A stretch of 64,000 nt of DNA, taken from positions 78,740 to 142,739 of the forward strand of contig JBFKQC010000001.1 of NCBI GenBank assembly GCA_041627895.1. Direction: 5' to 3'. The translations under genes and the position numbers were made by a program. Below are positions 25,361 to 33,110 of the stretch, piece by piece. The stretch comes from JBFKQC01 sp041627895. GTDB taxonomy: Bacteria > Pseudomonadota > Alphaproteobacteria > Rhodobacterales > Rhodobacteraceae. The notes beneath the pieces are model-generated. The model was not told where the DNA came from. It did no database searches and worked only from the letters and a program-made list of their open reading frames with translations. Every line of letters starts with the position of its first letter. The first letter of the stretch is position 1.

Positions 25361-25984
25361 ATGAACGTCGAACCCGTCGAGATCAAGAAGGGCCGCAAGT
25401 TCGACCAGGTGCTGGAAGGCGCGCGCCAGGTGTTCATGGCCGACGGGTTCGAGGGCGCCAGCGTCGACGCCATCGCCCGCGCCGCCCGGGTGTCCAAGGC
25501 CACGCTCTACAGCTACTTCCCCGACAAGCGGCACCTGTTCATGGAGGTCGCCAAGCAGGAATGCCAGCGCCAGGCCGACGCCGCCATCGCCCAGACCCGC
25601 ATGGCCGGCCCGGCGCGCGAAGTGCTGTTCAACGCCGCCTCGACGATGGTGCGGTTCTTCCTCAGCGATCTCGGCCGCCAGACCTTCCGCATCGCGGTGG
25701 CCGAGGCCGAACGCTTCCCCGAGCTTGGCCGCGACTTCTACAATTCCGGCCCCACCATCGCGCGCACCGCGCTGAAGGCCTACCTCGCCGACCGCATCGC
25801 CGCCGGCGAGCTCGCCATCGACGACATGGATCTCGCCGCCGACCAGTTCATCGAGCTTTGCAAGGCGGGCGTGCACACCAAGATGATGATGGGGGTGAAG
25901 ACCGATTTCACCGACGCCGAGATCGCCCGCGTGATCCGCGGCGCGGTAGAGACGTTCCTGGCGCGGTACGGCGCGGCCGGCTGA
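25361..25984 (+). CDS. TetR/AcrR family transcriptional regulator
   Basis: A 207-residue repressor. Residues ~13-60 are the TetR helix-turn-helix: VLEGARQVFMADGFEGASVD, then IARAARVSKATLYSYFPDKRHLF. The rest is a helical ligand domain with a C-terminal region of the AefR/DUF1956-like kind (FFLSDLGRQTFRIAVAEAERFPEL). GGAGG at 25350-25354 is a strong ribosome binding site. Being divergent from mbfA across a palindromic site, it may also control the exporter, though iron is not a usual TetR signal. Confidence 0.9.
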   Translation: MNVEPVEIKKGRKFDQVLEGARQVFMADGFEGASVDAIARAARVSKATLYSYFPDKRHLFMEVAKQECQRQADAAIAQTRMAGPAREVLFNAASTMVRFFLSDLGRQTFRIAVAEAERFPELGRDFYNSGPTIARTALKAYLADRIAAGELAIDDMDLAADQFIELCKAGVHTKMMMGVKTDFTDAEIARVIRGAVETFLARYGAAG

Positions 25985-26182
25985 GAGCGCCCCGCAGGCT
26001 GGCTGATCTCACCCACCGCACCGGCGGATGCAAACCCCCCGGTTCCCGGCACCCGTTGGCAAGGCTTGCCCGAACGATCGCAACGCCGCGCGAGCGACCG
26101 ACCGCGGGCGGGCGCCGCAACGGTGCCGGCCCGCGCTTGATGGCGCCACCTCTCCCCAACGCCCATTCGGTGCGCGACGCCA

Positions 26183-26216
26183 CAAAAGCGCCCGCCCGGG
26201 GGGGCGGTCGGGCGCT
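26183..26216 (-). terminator. Rho-independent terminator on the minus strand
   Basis: AGCGCCCG (26187-26194) pairs with CGGGCGCT (26209-26216); on the minus strand the stem is followed by TTTT (complement of AAAA at 26184-26187). The nearest minus-strand gene ends at 26449, 233 bases away, so either a long 3' UTR or an unseen small transcript ends here. Confidence 0.65.
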
Positions 26217-26298
26217 CGCGTGGCGGCCTTCGGCCGCTGTTCGCGCGATCCGGCAGGAACCGCCCCGGTCCGCTCCGATCCGGGGTCCCGCCACGACG

Positions 26299-26322
26299 CG
26301 TAGGGCGGGGTTCCACCCCGCC
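26299..26322. repeat. GTAGG-hairpin dispersed element, copy 1
   Basis: TAGGGCGGGGTTCCACCCCGCC: GGCGGGGT (26304-26311) pairs perfectly with ACCCCGCC (26315-26322) around a 3-base loop, preceded by CGTAG. The layout resembles the element at 26796-26824 and small GTAGGG..GGG hairpins scattered in many proteobacterial genomes. Confidence 0.5.
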
Positions 26323-26448
26323 GCGCCGACGGGCATCGGACCTCGTACTCTACGCGCGGCCAAAGAAGATCGTATTGGACCGTCAGCAGGAGATCACCCC
26401 AAGCGGGCACGCTGATGGAAGCACCATTGTTCTCGGTCTTGCGCCGGA

Positions 26449-26760
26449 TCAGCCGATCACACCGCTCAGGACAACGGCACGAACAAACGGGGCCATGCCT
26501 TGGGGCCCGGACTTCCGGTCTTTGAGGTGAATCGAAATGTCCGGGCGCTTCGACGCTATCAGTGCGATCAAGGCGCCTCTGGTGTTGTCGTCCAGGCCGG
26601 CTCCCATGATGGCAACGGCGATATCCGGAAAGTCATCAAGTGCTTGCTCGACTGCCGAGAGATTGCCGGCCTCACACCATTCAACGCCAAGATCCCCGTA
26701 TCTTTCCGAAACCGCTGCAACGATTCCAGGTTTTCTGCCCATCACAAGCACACGATTCAT
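26449..26760 (-). CDS. hypothetical protein, receiver-like fold (103 residues)
   Basis: Starts MNRVLVMGRKPGIVAAVSERY and alternates hydrophobic strands and amphipathic helices: VEWCEAGNLSAVEQALDDFPDIAVAIMGAG, ALIALIASKRPDISIHL, ending FVRAVVLSGVIG. The spacing resembles a response-regulator receiver (beta-alpha)n fold, but the phosphoacceptor Asp is not at a clear position (DDFPDIAVAIMGAG is the nearest match). I recognise no family. GC is lower than in neighbours, and it is flanked by hairpin elements and a dispersed repeat, which suggests acquisition. An in-frame start at 26865 is less likely. Confidence 0.6.
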   Translation of the reverse strand: MNRVLVMGRKPGIVAAVSERYGDLGVEWCEAGNLSAVEQALDDFPDIAVAIMGAGLDDNTRGALIALIASKRPDISIHLKDRKSGPQGMAPFVRAVVLSGVIG

Positions 26761-26795
26761 CGATAGCCCCCCAGGCCTGTTGCCGTTTGAGCAAC

Positions 26796-26824
26796 CGTAG
26801 GATGGGCAGTCCTGCCCACCATCC
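26796..26824. repeat. GTAGG-hairpin dispersed element, copy 2
   Basis: CGTAGGATGGGCAGTCC followed by TGCCCACCATCC: TGGGCA pairs with TGCCCA and GGAT with ATCC with a small bulge. It lies 36 bp upstream of the receiver-like gene, the mirror position of copy 1 downstream of it. Confidence 0.5.
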
Positions 26825-26906
26825 CCCACCGCGCAATACCCTACCAACCCCTTACCCCACCGCACGCCCTGTTTACCCCGCCGAACCCCGCCCTTCGCAC
26901 CGACGC

Positions 26907-26950
26907 AATACCGACGGAATACATACGTGATACCGACGTGCCGATTCCGG
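26907..26950. repeat. dispersed repeat with ATACCGACG units, copy 1
   Basis: Contains TACATACGTGATACCGACGT (26920-26939), identical to 41589-41608, followed by GCCGATTCCGG (26940-26950), identical to 41630-41640, and preceded by another ATACCGACG unit. It lies 79 bp past the 3' end of the minus-strand NYN gene. The rest of the 268-bp gap (26761-27028) holds no gene. Confidence 0.7.
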
Positions 26951-27028
26951 GCAAAACAAGGCGTTAACCCCCGATTCGCGGGCCTTCGCCCGGACTCGCG
27001 CGCGCGCCCCGTTAACCGCTCGCTAATC

Positions 27029-27742
27029 TCAATCCACCCGCCGCACCAGCAGCTGGTTGCCGGTCTTCCGCGTCTCGAACCGGTTCAGCCCCGCCACCAG
27101 GTCGCTGAGTTTCCTCTTGCCGTAGGTCCGGCAGTCGAAATCGGGGTTTTCCGCCAGGATATGCTGGCCCAAGAGCCCCAGCGCGTACCAGTCGTCGTCC
27201 TGCTCGATCCGGTCCATCGCGCGCAGGAACAGCGGGATCGCCTCGCTCGGGGGTTTCTTGCCCGTCGCCTTCGAGGGCTTGCCGCGCACAGGTTCCGGTT
27301 CCTCGACGATGTTCTCGATCAGGATGAAGCGGTTGCAGACATTTCTCAACGATTCCGGGGCCTTCGCTTCGCCGATCCCGATCACGTCCATGCCCTGCTC
27401 GCGAATCCGGTTGGCGAGCGCGGTGAAGTCGCTGTCGGACGAGACCAGCACGAACCCGTCGAAGCGGCCGGTATGCAGGATGTCCATCGCGTCGATCACC
27501 AGCCCGATGTCAGAGGCGTTCTTGCCCTTGGTGTTCGCGGTCTCCTGGTGCGCCACAAGCCCGTGGTCGCGCACCTCGCGCGTCCAGCCCGAAAGCTGCC
27601 CCGAGGACCAGTCGCCATAGACCCGCCGCAGCGCCGGCTCGCCGAAGGACGTGATCTCCTTCAGAATCGCGCCCGCGTACCGCGCGGGGATGTTGTCGGC
27701 GTCGATCAGCACGGCGTAAAGCTTGCGTTCGCGGTCGGTCAT
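27029..27742 (-). CDS. NYN-domain (LabA/DUF88) putative ribonuclease with C-terminal OST-HTH-like domain
   Basis: A 237-residue protein. The N-terminal ~150 residues are a NYN PIN-like nuclease domain with the expected acidic residues: YAVLIDADNIPARYAG, KNASDIGLVIDAMDILHTGRFDGFVLVSSDSDFTALA split across two strands, and ENIVEEPEP ending it. The last ~70 residues (AIPLFLRAMDRIEQDDDWYALGLLGQHI...TYGKRKLSDLVAGLNRFE) look like an OST-HTH/LOTUS RNA-binding domain. It probably cuts or binds RNA. It overlaps the GNAT gene by one base (TGATG). Confidence 0.88.
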   Translation of the reverse strand: MTDRERKLYAVLIDADNIPARYAGAILKEITSFGEPALRRVYGDWSSGQLSGWTREVRDHGLVAHQETANTKGKNASDIGLVIDAMDILHTGRFDGFVLVSSDSDFTALANRIREQGMDVIGIGEAKAPESLRNVCNRFILIENIVEEPEPVRGKPSKATGKKPPSEAIPLFLRAMDRIEQDDDWYALGLLGQHILAENPDFDCRTYGKRKLSDLVAGLNRFETRKTGNQLLVRRVD

Positions 27743-28227
27743 CAGGTGTTCACCAGTGATTTCAACATGATAAGGGCATCAACATAGCCCCTTTCGGGAT
27801 GCAGGAACACCCCCGGTAGGCGGCCGATCTCTTCGAATCCGGCCCGCCGCCACAGCCGGATCGCGCCCTCGTTCGTCGCCACGACGAAGTTGAACTGCAT
27901 CGCCCGGTACCCCAGCGCGCGCGCCTCGTCCAGCGAATGGTTCAGCATCGCGCCCGCGACGCCGCGCCCCCGCGCCGCCGTCGCGGTGGCGTAGCCGCAG
28001 TTGCAGACATGGGCGCCGCCGCCCCGCTGGTTCGTCTTCAGGTAATAGGTGCCGAGGATTTCGCCATTGTCCTCAGCCACATAGACCCGTCCCTGCCGCC
28101 AATAGGCCAGCGCGTCCCCGCGCGAGATGTCGGGGTCCACGGTATAGGTGTCGCCGGCGCGGAAAATCGGCGCCAGCACCGACCAGATCGCCTCGGCGTC
28201 GCCCGGCCCCGCCGCGCGCACCCGCAT
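27742..28227 (-). CDS. GNAT family N-acetyltransferase
   Basis: A 161-residue acetyltransferase close in pattern to fungal/bacterial GNATs that act on small amines: MRVRAAGPGDAEAIWSVLAPIFRAGDTY, GYATATAARGRGVAGAMLNHSLDEA (acetyl-CoA loop) and NEGAIRLWRRAGFEEIGRLPG. The substrate is unknown. Both its start and its stop share a base with neighbours, placing it in the middle of a four-gene unit from adhC to the NYN gene. Confidence 0.87.
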   Translation of the reverse strand: MRVRAAGPGDAEAIWSVLAPIFRAGDTYTVDPDISRGDALAYWRQGRVYVAEDNGEILGTYYLKTNQRGGGAHVCNCGYATATAARGRGVAGAMLNHSLDEARALGYRAMQFNFVVATNEGAIRLWRRAGFEEIGRLPGVFLHPERGYVDALIMLKSLVNT

Positions 28228-28613
28228 CAGCCACGCTCCGCCGCGTGCTCGGCACAGCCAATCTCGCCCCTGAGCAGCCGCGCCGTGCGTGCCGCGTCGC
28301 GCGCCGAGGGCATCGAGGCCGCCAGCCGCCCCGATCCGATCACCTCGACGATCGTTGCGCGGATGATGACCTCGGCGCAGGCCGAAACGGTCGCCGCCTC
28401 TCCGACATGCCCTGCCGTGAACAGCGCCAGTTTCTGTGCCCCCGCCGTCGTCAGCACGACATGCAGCGCCGCCCCGGCCTCGGCCCTCGCCTCGGCCCCG
28501 GCGATCTCCCCGGGCTTGAAATCCAGGCGATCCCCGGCCGCCTCGATCCGCAGCACCGGCTCCGCAAGGGCCGTGCCGGCGGCAAGGAAAAGCGCCGGCG
28601 CCAGCCGGATCAA
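28227..28613 (-). CDS. small exported protein resembling the SecD P1-head subdomain
   Basis: A 128-residue protein with a signal peptide (MIRLAPALFLAAGTALAEP). The mature part follows the SecDF P1-head pattern: ALHVVLTTAGAQKLALFTAGHVG, a strand pair VSACAEVIIRATIVEV, then GSGRLAASMPSARDAARTARL, which matches the SecD segment GSGQISG..S..EA..LA..LRAG. There are no membrane helices, so it is not SecD. It may be a periplasmic binding protein of unknown ligand. It overlaps adhC (ATGA at 28610-28613) and the GNAT (TGATG), so it is coexpressed with formaldehyde dehydrogenase. Confidence 0.7.
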   Translation of the reverse strand: MIRLAPALFLAAGTALAEPVLRIEAAGDRLDFKPGEIAGAEARAEAGAALHVVLTTAGAQKLALFTAGHVGEAATVSACAEVIIRATIVEVIGSGRLAASMPSARDAARTARLLRGEIGCAEHAAERG

Positions 28614-29722
28614 TACACCACCACCGACCGGATCGACTTGCCCGCATGCATCAAATCGAAGCCCTCGTTGATATTCTCCAGCGTCAGCGTGTGGGTGATC
28701 ATCGGGTCGATCTCGATCTTGCCGGCCATGTACCAGTCTACGATCTTCGGCACGTCCGTCCGCCCCCGCGCGCCGCCGAACGCGGTGCCGCGCCAGACCC
28801 GCCCCGTCACCAGCTGGAACGGCCGCGTGGAGATCTCCGCCCCCGCCGGCGCCACGCCGATGATCACGCTTTCACCCCAGCCCTTGTGCGCGCATTCCAG
28901 CGCCGCGCGCATCACCTGCACGTTGCCCGTGGCGTCGAAGGAATAATCCGCGCCGCCGCCGGTCAGGTCGACGAGATAGGGCACCAGGTCGCCCTCGACC
29001 TCGCCCGGATTGACGAAATCGGTCATGCCGAAGCGCTCGGCCATCGCCTTCTTGTCCGGGTTCAGGTCGACACCGACGATCTGGTCGGCGCCGGCAAGCC
29101 GGAGCCCCTGGATCACGTTCAGCCCGATACCGCCGAGGCCGAACACCACACAGCGCGACCCGATCTCGACCTTGGCGGTGTTGATCACCGCGCCGATCCC
29201 CGTCGTCACGCCGCAGCCGATATAGCAGATCTTGTCGAACGGCGCGTCCTCGCGCACCTTGGCCAGCGCAATCTCCGGCAGCACGGTGTGGTTGGCAAAC
29301 GTGGAACAGCCCATGTAGTGCAGGATCGGGTCGCCATCGAGGGTCGAGAACCGCGAGGTGCCGTCGGGCATCAGGCCCTGGCCCTGGGTCGAGCGGATCG
29401 CCTGGCAGAGGTTGGTCTTGGGGTTCAGGCAATAGTCGCATTCCCGGCACTCGGGGGTGTAAAGCGGAATCACGTGATCGCCCGGCTTCACGCTGGTCAC
29501 GCCCTCGCCGACCTCGACCACCACGCCCGCGCCCTCGTGGCCCAGGATCGCCGGGAACAGCCCCTCTGGGTCGGCGCCGCTAAGCGTGAACTCGTCGGTG
29601 TGGCAGATCCCCGTGGCCTTGATCTCGACCAGCACCTCGCCGGCGCGCGGCCCGGCCAGGTTGACCTCCATGATCTCCAGCGGTTTGCCTGCGGCGGTGG
29701 CGACGGCGGCACGGGTCTTCAT
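28610..29722 (-). CDS. adhC: S-(hydroxymethyl)glutathione dehydrogenase / class III alcohol dehydrogenase
   Basis: A 370-residue zinc enzyme that oxidises S-hydroxymethylglutathione to S-formylglutathione with NAD; it also reduces S-nitrosoglutathione. Catalytic zinc ligands are Cys40 (ATGICHTDEF), the His in ILGHEGAG and Cys in CYIGCGVTTGIG; structural zinc cysteines are PECRECDYCLNPKTNLC. The NAD fold is VVFGLGGIGLNVIQG. Length is standard. With fghA at 22329-23159 it forms the formaldehyde detoxification pathway. It heads the unit adhC - SecD-head protein - GNAT - NYN. Confidence 0.95.
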   Translation of the reverse strand: MKTRAAVATAAGKPLEIMEVNLAGPRAGEVLVEIKATGICHTDEFTLSGADPEGLFPAILGHEGAGVVVEVGEGVTSVKPGDHVIPLYTPECRECDYCLNPKTNLCQAIRSTQGQGLMPDGTSRFSTLDGDPILHYMGCSTFANHTVLPEIALAKVREDAPFDKICYIGCGVTTGIGAVINTAKVEIGSRCVVFGLGGIGLNVIQGLRLAGADQIVGVDLNPDKKAMAERFGMTDFVNPGEVEGDLVPYLVDLTGGGADYSFDATGNVQVMRAALECAHKGWGESVIIGVAPAGAEISTRPFQLVTGRVWRGTAFGGARGRTDVPKIVDWYMAGKIEIDPMITHTLTLENINEGFDLMHAGKSIRSVVVY

Positions 29723-30048
29723 CTCGGTTCTCCCTGGAAATCGGCTTCCGGCGAGCCTCGGTCAAAGCCCCAGTATTTGCAAGCGACGGTTTCCCCGGCG
29801 CTGGGTCCCATGCTTGTTCTCGTCGGAAATACGCATTTCCTGCCCCGGTCGCATGCCGACCGCCCGGGATTGCGCGTCGCCTCGCCGCTGGCAGGACAAG
29901 AGCGCGCGGAAGCGCACATTTCGATGGCAGCCGGCCCCGGGGTTGTCCTCTGCCCGGTTCCGCCGGTCCGGACGGCCCTGCGGCCGACTCGACTCCGGCC
30001 GGCGAGAGGACTAGAACAAAACCCGAACATCTGCTGCCGAGTCTGCCG
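29723..30048. other. 326-bp divergent intergenic region (adhC / imuB)
   Basis: No supported gene. The frame of imuB stays open upstream through most of it but has no start codon and no recognisable ImuA or other domain. A LexA-type box lies at its imuB end (30014-30028). Confidence 0.6.
30014..30028. promoter_or_regulatory. LexA (SOS) box upstream of imuB
   Basis: GAACAAAACCCGAAC is an exact GAAC-N7-GAAC, the complement of the GTTC-N7-GTTC direct-repeat LexA box known from Rhodobacter and rhizobia. It ends 20 bases before the imuB start codon, where it would overlap the promoter or 5' UTR. SOS induction of imuB is the natural reading. Confidence 0.85.
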
Positions 30049-31704
30049 ATGCCCAAGCGCCGTATCCTTTCGCTCTGGTTTCCGCGGCTTGCTGCCGAGC
30101 GGCTCTTGCGGCTTGACCGCGGGCATCTCGACCGGCCCTTCGCCGTGGTCGCCGACCGCAACCACATGCAGGTGCTCGCCTCGCTCTCGGTCGCGGCCTC
30201 GGCGGCGGGGCTGGTGCCCGGCCAGCCGCTGCGCGACGCGCAGGCGATGTGCCCCGAGCTCGCCACCCGGCTCGCCAACCCGCAGTCCGAGGCGGCGTTT
30301 CTCGCCGCGCTGCGCCGCTGGGCCGGCAAGTTCAGCCCCTGGGTCGCCGAAGAGCCGCCCGCGAGCCTGGTCGTCGACCTGACCGGCTGCGCGCATCTCT
30401 TCGGCGGCGAGGAAGCGCTCCTGCAGCAGATCGAACAGGACTGCGCCGATCTGGGCCTGTCCGTGCAATGCGGCATCGCCGACACGGTGGGCGCGGCCTG
30501 GGCGCTGGCGCGCTATGCCGGCCAGCCCGCGCCGCTTGCCCGCACCGGCGACGCCATCGATCAGGAGGCCCCCGCCACCCGCGCCCGCGCCGCCAGACGG
30601 CGCCACTGGGAACGCGGCGGCCCGGCGCCGAAGGCGGCGCAGCGGACCCCGCGCACGCACCGCATCGCGCCGTCCGGCAAGGCGCATTCGGCGCTGGCGC
30701 CGCTGACGGTCGCCGCGCTGCGGATCGACGCCGACACCGCAGCCCAGCTTGCCCGCCTCGGCCTGCGCAAGGTGGGCGATCTCGCCGGCATGCCGCGCGC
30801 CGCGCTCGCCCGCCGCTTCGGCCAGGCGCTGGTCGGGCGGCTCGACCAGGCGCTGGGCGTCGCGCCGGAACCGGTCTCGCCGGCGCAGCCGGCGATGCGT
30901 TTCGCGGTGCGGCTGACCCTGCCGGACCCGATCGGGCTCGATGCCGACATCATGGCCGCGCTCGACCGGCTGCTGCCGGAACTGGAAAAGCGCCTGACCG
31001 CCAGGGGCCGCGGCGCGCGGCGGGTCAGGATGCAGCTTTTCCGCGCCGACGCGACGATGCAGACGGTCGAGATCGGGCTCGCCCGCCCCTCGGCCAGCCC
31101 CGACCGGATCCGCCCGCTGCTGATCATCAAGCTCCCCGACATCGACGCCGGCTTCGGCATCGACTGCGTCCGGCTCGAGGCGCATGTGACCGAGCCTGTG
31201 CATGCCCGCCAGCACCGCGGCCACATGGATGCCGCGGCGGATGTCAGCGCGCGGCTCGGGGCCGACACCGTGCTTGACGACCTGATCGGCCGGATCGGCG
31301 CGCGGATCGGGCTCGAGGCGATCACGCGGGTCCATCCCGCCGACAGCCACATCCCGGAAAAGACCTCGAAACGTCTCGCCGCCGCCTGGTCCGAGCCGGC
31401 GCATGACTGGCCCGCGCCGCCCACGCCGCGCCCGCTGATGATCTGGCGGCCCGAGCCGGTGACGGCCGACGACCGACCCGACCCGCCCGCCGCGTTTCGC
31501 TGGCGCGGGCGCGCCCATGTCACCGCCGCGGTCAGCGGGCCGGAACGCATCTCGCCCGAATGGTGGCTGGACGAACCTGACTGGCGTTCGGGCGTGCGCG
31601 ACTACTGGCAGGTGACGACGCAAGGCGGCGAGCGGTTCTGGCTTTACTACGCCCACGGCGCGGCGATGTCGTCGGGCTGGTTCTGCCAGGGCAGCTTTGC
31701 CTGA
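30049..31704 (+). CDS. imuB: ImuB-like inactive Y-family DNA polymerase
   Basis: A 551-residue Y-family-like protein of the mutagenic translesion complex ImuA-ImuB-DnaE2. It opens MPKRRILSLWFPRLAAERLL, where DinB has its first catalytic aspartate (DMDCFF-type); that Asp is missing, as expected for ImuB. The ImuB signature LVVDLTGCAHLFGGEEALL is present near residue 105, then a helix-hairpin-helix region LARLGLRKVGDLAGMPRAALARRFG near 240 and a C-terminal tail rich in Trp ending WFCQGSFA. It would bind the beta clamp and recruit DnaE2. ImuA and DnaE2 are not adjacent. A LexA box lies just upstream; no clear Shine-Dalgarno is seen. Confidence 0.9.
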   Translation: MPKRRILSLWFPRLAAERLLRLDRGHLDRPFAVVADRNHMQVLASLSVAASAAGLVPGQPLRDAQAMCPELATRLANPQSEAAFLAALRRWAGKFSPWVAEEPPASLVVDLTGCAHLFGGEEALLQQIEQDCADLGLSVQCGIADTVGAAWALARYAGQPAPLARTGDAIDQEAPATRARAARRRHWERGGPAPKAAQRTPRTHRIAPSGKAHSALAPLTVAALRIDADTAAQLARLGLRKVGDLAGMPRAALARRFGQALVGRLDQALGVAPEPVSPAQPAMRFAVRLTLPDPIGLDADIMAALDRLLPELEKRLTARGRGARRVRMQLFRADATMQTVEIGLARPSASPDRIRPLLIIKLPDIDAGFGIDCVRLEAHVTEPVHARQHRGHMDAAADVSARLGADTVLDDLIGRIGARIGLEAITRVHPADSHIPEKTSKRLAAAWSEPAHDWPAPPTPRPLMIWRPEPVTADDRPDPPAAFRWRGRAHVTAAVSGPERISPEWWLDEPDWRSGVRDYWQVTTQGGERFWLYYAHGAAMSSGWFCQGSFA

Positions 31705-31791
31705 GCCGGACGGCGCCCGATTGACCCGGACGCGGCGCGACCGGACCAAGGCGCCCGCAGCCGCCCTTCGCGGCCACCGGCCGCCCCGCGC

Positions 31792-32907
31792 TCAGATCTT
31801 CCAGGTGTAAAGTGCCGTCACCGCATAATTCCACGCCGCCCCCACCAGCACGCCGGCCAGCGCCGACGCGTACCAGATCGTGCCAAGCGATTCGAAGAGA
31901 TAGACCGCCACGCCGACATTGGCGACCGCGCCCACGGCAGAGGCCGCGCAGAACGACAGCCAGCCGGGCAGCAGCCGCCAGCCCCGCAGCCGCCGGTCGT
32001 GATAGGTGAAGACGTTGTTGACGAAGAAATTCGCCGTCATCGCCACCAGCGTCGCCGCGGCCTGCGCCGCGGAAAAGCCCACGTCCAGCCCGCGGAACAG
32101 TCCCGCAAGCACCACGAAGTGCACCCCCACACCCAGCCCGCCCACAAGCGAGAACATCACGAACTTGACCGGAACGTAACGCCCGACGGTCTTGGCCAGC
32201 AGAAGCTCGACGAAATCCAGCGCCACCTTGGTGCCGAGCTTCGACTGCCCCTGCCGCCGGGCGCGGAACTGATAGGGCACCTCGCGCACGTCGAGCGCCG
32301 GGCCGGGCGTGGTCAGGATATCCAGCAACAGCTTGTAGCCCACGCCCGACAGCCCGGCCGCGCGAACGCGCAGCGCCTCGGTCCGGATCAGGAAGAAGCC
32401 GCTCATCGGATCGGCCAGCGTGACGCCTGCCACGCGCCGCGACAGCGCAGTCGCCAGCCGCGACTGGCGCCGCCGCGCCGCGGACCACTCGCCGGTGCCG
32501 CCGCCCTCGACATAGCGCGAGCCGACCACCAGATCGAGCCGCTCGGCCCGCGCCAGCCGCAGCATCTCGCCCAGCCGGCGCTCGTCGTGCTGCAGATCGC
32601 CGTCGATCACCGCGGCAAAGGGCGCCGTGGTGGCCAGCATGCCCTCGATCACCGCGCCCGACAGGCCGCGCCGCCCGATACGCTGCAGGCAGCGGATGCG
32701 CCCGTCGCGCGCCGCAAGCGCGCGCACCGCGTCCGCCGTGCCGTCCGGGCTGTCGTCGTCGACGAACAGGATCTCGAAGGCGATGCCCTCGAGCGCGCCG
32801 GTCAGCCGGGCGACCAGCTCGGCGACGTTGTCCGCCTCGTCATAGGTCGGCACGACCACGGCCAGTTCGGGCCCGGCCGTGGGCGCGGAGCGCGGCGCGG
32901 CGGCCAT
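31792..32907 (-). CDS. GT2 polyprenol-phosphate glycosyltransferase fused to GtrA domain
   Basis: A 371-residue fusion. Residues ~12-230 are a dolichol-phosphate-mannose-synthase-like GT2: LAVVVPTYDEADNVAEL, FEILFVDDDSPDGTAD, VIDGDLQHDERRL and the acceptor-side FRARRQGQSKLGTK. Residues ~240-371 are a GtrA domain with four membrane segments starting KFVMFSLVGGLGVGVHFVVL. Such fusions make and flip a polyprenyl-phosphate sugar for envelope decoration. It stands alone; the start ATG at 32907 lacks a good Shine-Dalgarno, and a GGAGG ~40 bases upstream hints at an earlier, non-ATG start. Confidence 0.88.
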   Translation of the reverse strand: MAAAPRSAPTAGPELAVVVPTYDEADNVAELVARLTGALEGIAFEILFVDDDSPDGTADAVRALAARDGRIRCLQRIGRRGLSGAVIEGMLATTAPFAAVIDGDLQHDERRLGEMLRLARAERLDLVVGSRYVEGGGTGEWSAARRRQSRLATALSRRVAGVTLADPMSGFFLIRTEALRVRAAGLSGVGYKLLLDILTTPGPALDVREVPYQFRARRQGQSKLGTKVALDFVELLLAKTVGRYVPVKFVMFSLVGGLGVGVHFVVLAGLFRGLDVGFSAAQAAATLVAMTANFFVNNVFTYHDRRLRGWRLLPGWLSFCAASAVGAVANVGVAVYLFESLGTIWYASALAGVLVGAAWNYAVTALYTWKI

Positions 32908-33011
32908 GTCGGCGGCGCCAGCCGCCAGGGCTCGGTCCTCCGGTTTGATGGCTGGGTCCCCCTGCGCATCCGTGGTCGGAGCCCTACATGGCCCGTCGCG
33001 CCGCGCGATGC

Positions 33012-33110
33012 AAAAGGAAAACCCGCCTCGGGGGGCGGGTCGGGCCGGCGAAACATCCCGGCGGTTCGATCTGGTGGGGGCTATGTCGCCGAACCGCCGG
33101 GGTCACTCGT
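33012..33110 (-). ncRNA. candidate structured RNA, copy 1 of a 237-bp tandem unit
   Basis: On the minus strand a perfect 12-bp stem, CGAACCGCCGGG (33090-33101) with CCCGGCGGTTCG (33057-33068), closes a 21-base loop. About 17 bases later a second hairpin (ACCCGCC 33021-33027 with GGCGGGT 33034-33040) runs into TTTTCCTTTT on the minus strand, a Rho-independent terminator. The loop holds CATAGCCCCCACC (RNA sense), identical in position and sequence in copy 2. A 26-codon frame ends right at the stem (33103-33183). No known RNA family was recognised. Confidence 0.6.

Larger units (their letters stand above)
25985..26448. other. 464-bp gene-poor region with hairpins
   Basis: No gene is supported; the overlapping frames on both strands are arginine/proline-rich shadows. 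It contains a minus-strand terminator (26187-26216) and a GTAGG-type hairpin (26299-26322). Confidence 0.6.

Noticed and set aside
29723..30048. possible imuA remnant upstream of imuB, because the imuB frame stays open
   Set aside because: No ImuA/RecA-like motif could be read in any frame, and a LexA box sits where the gene would end.
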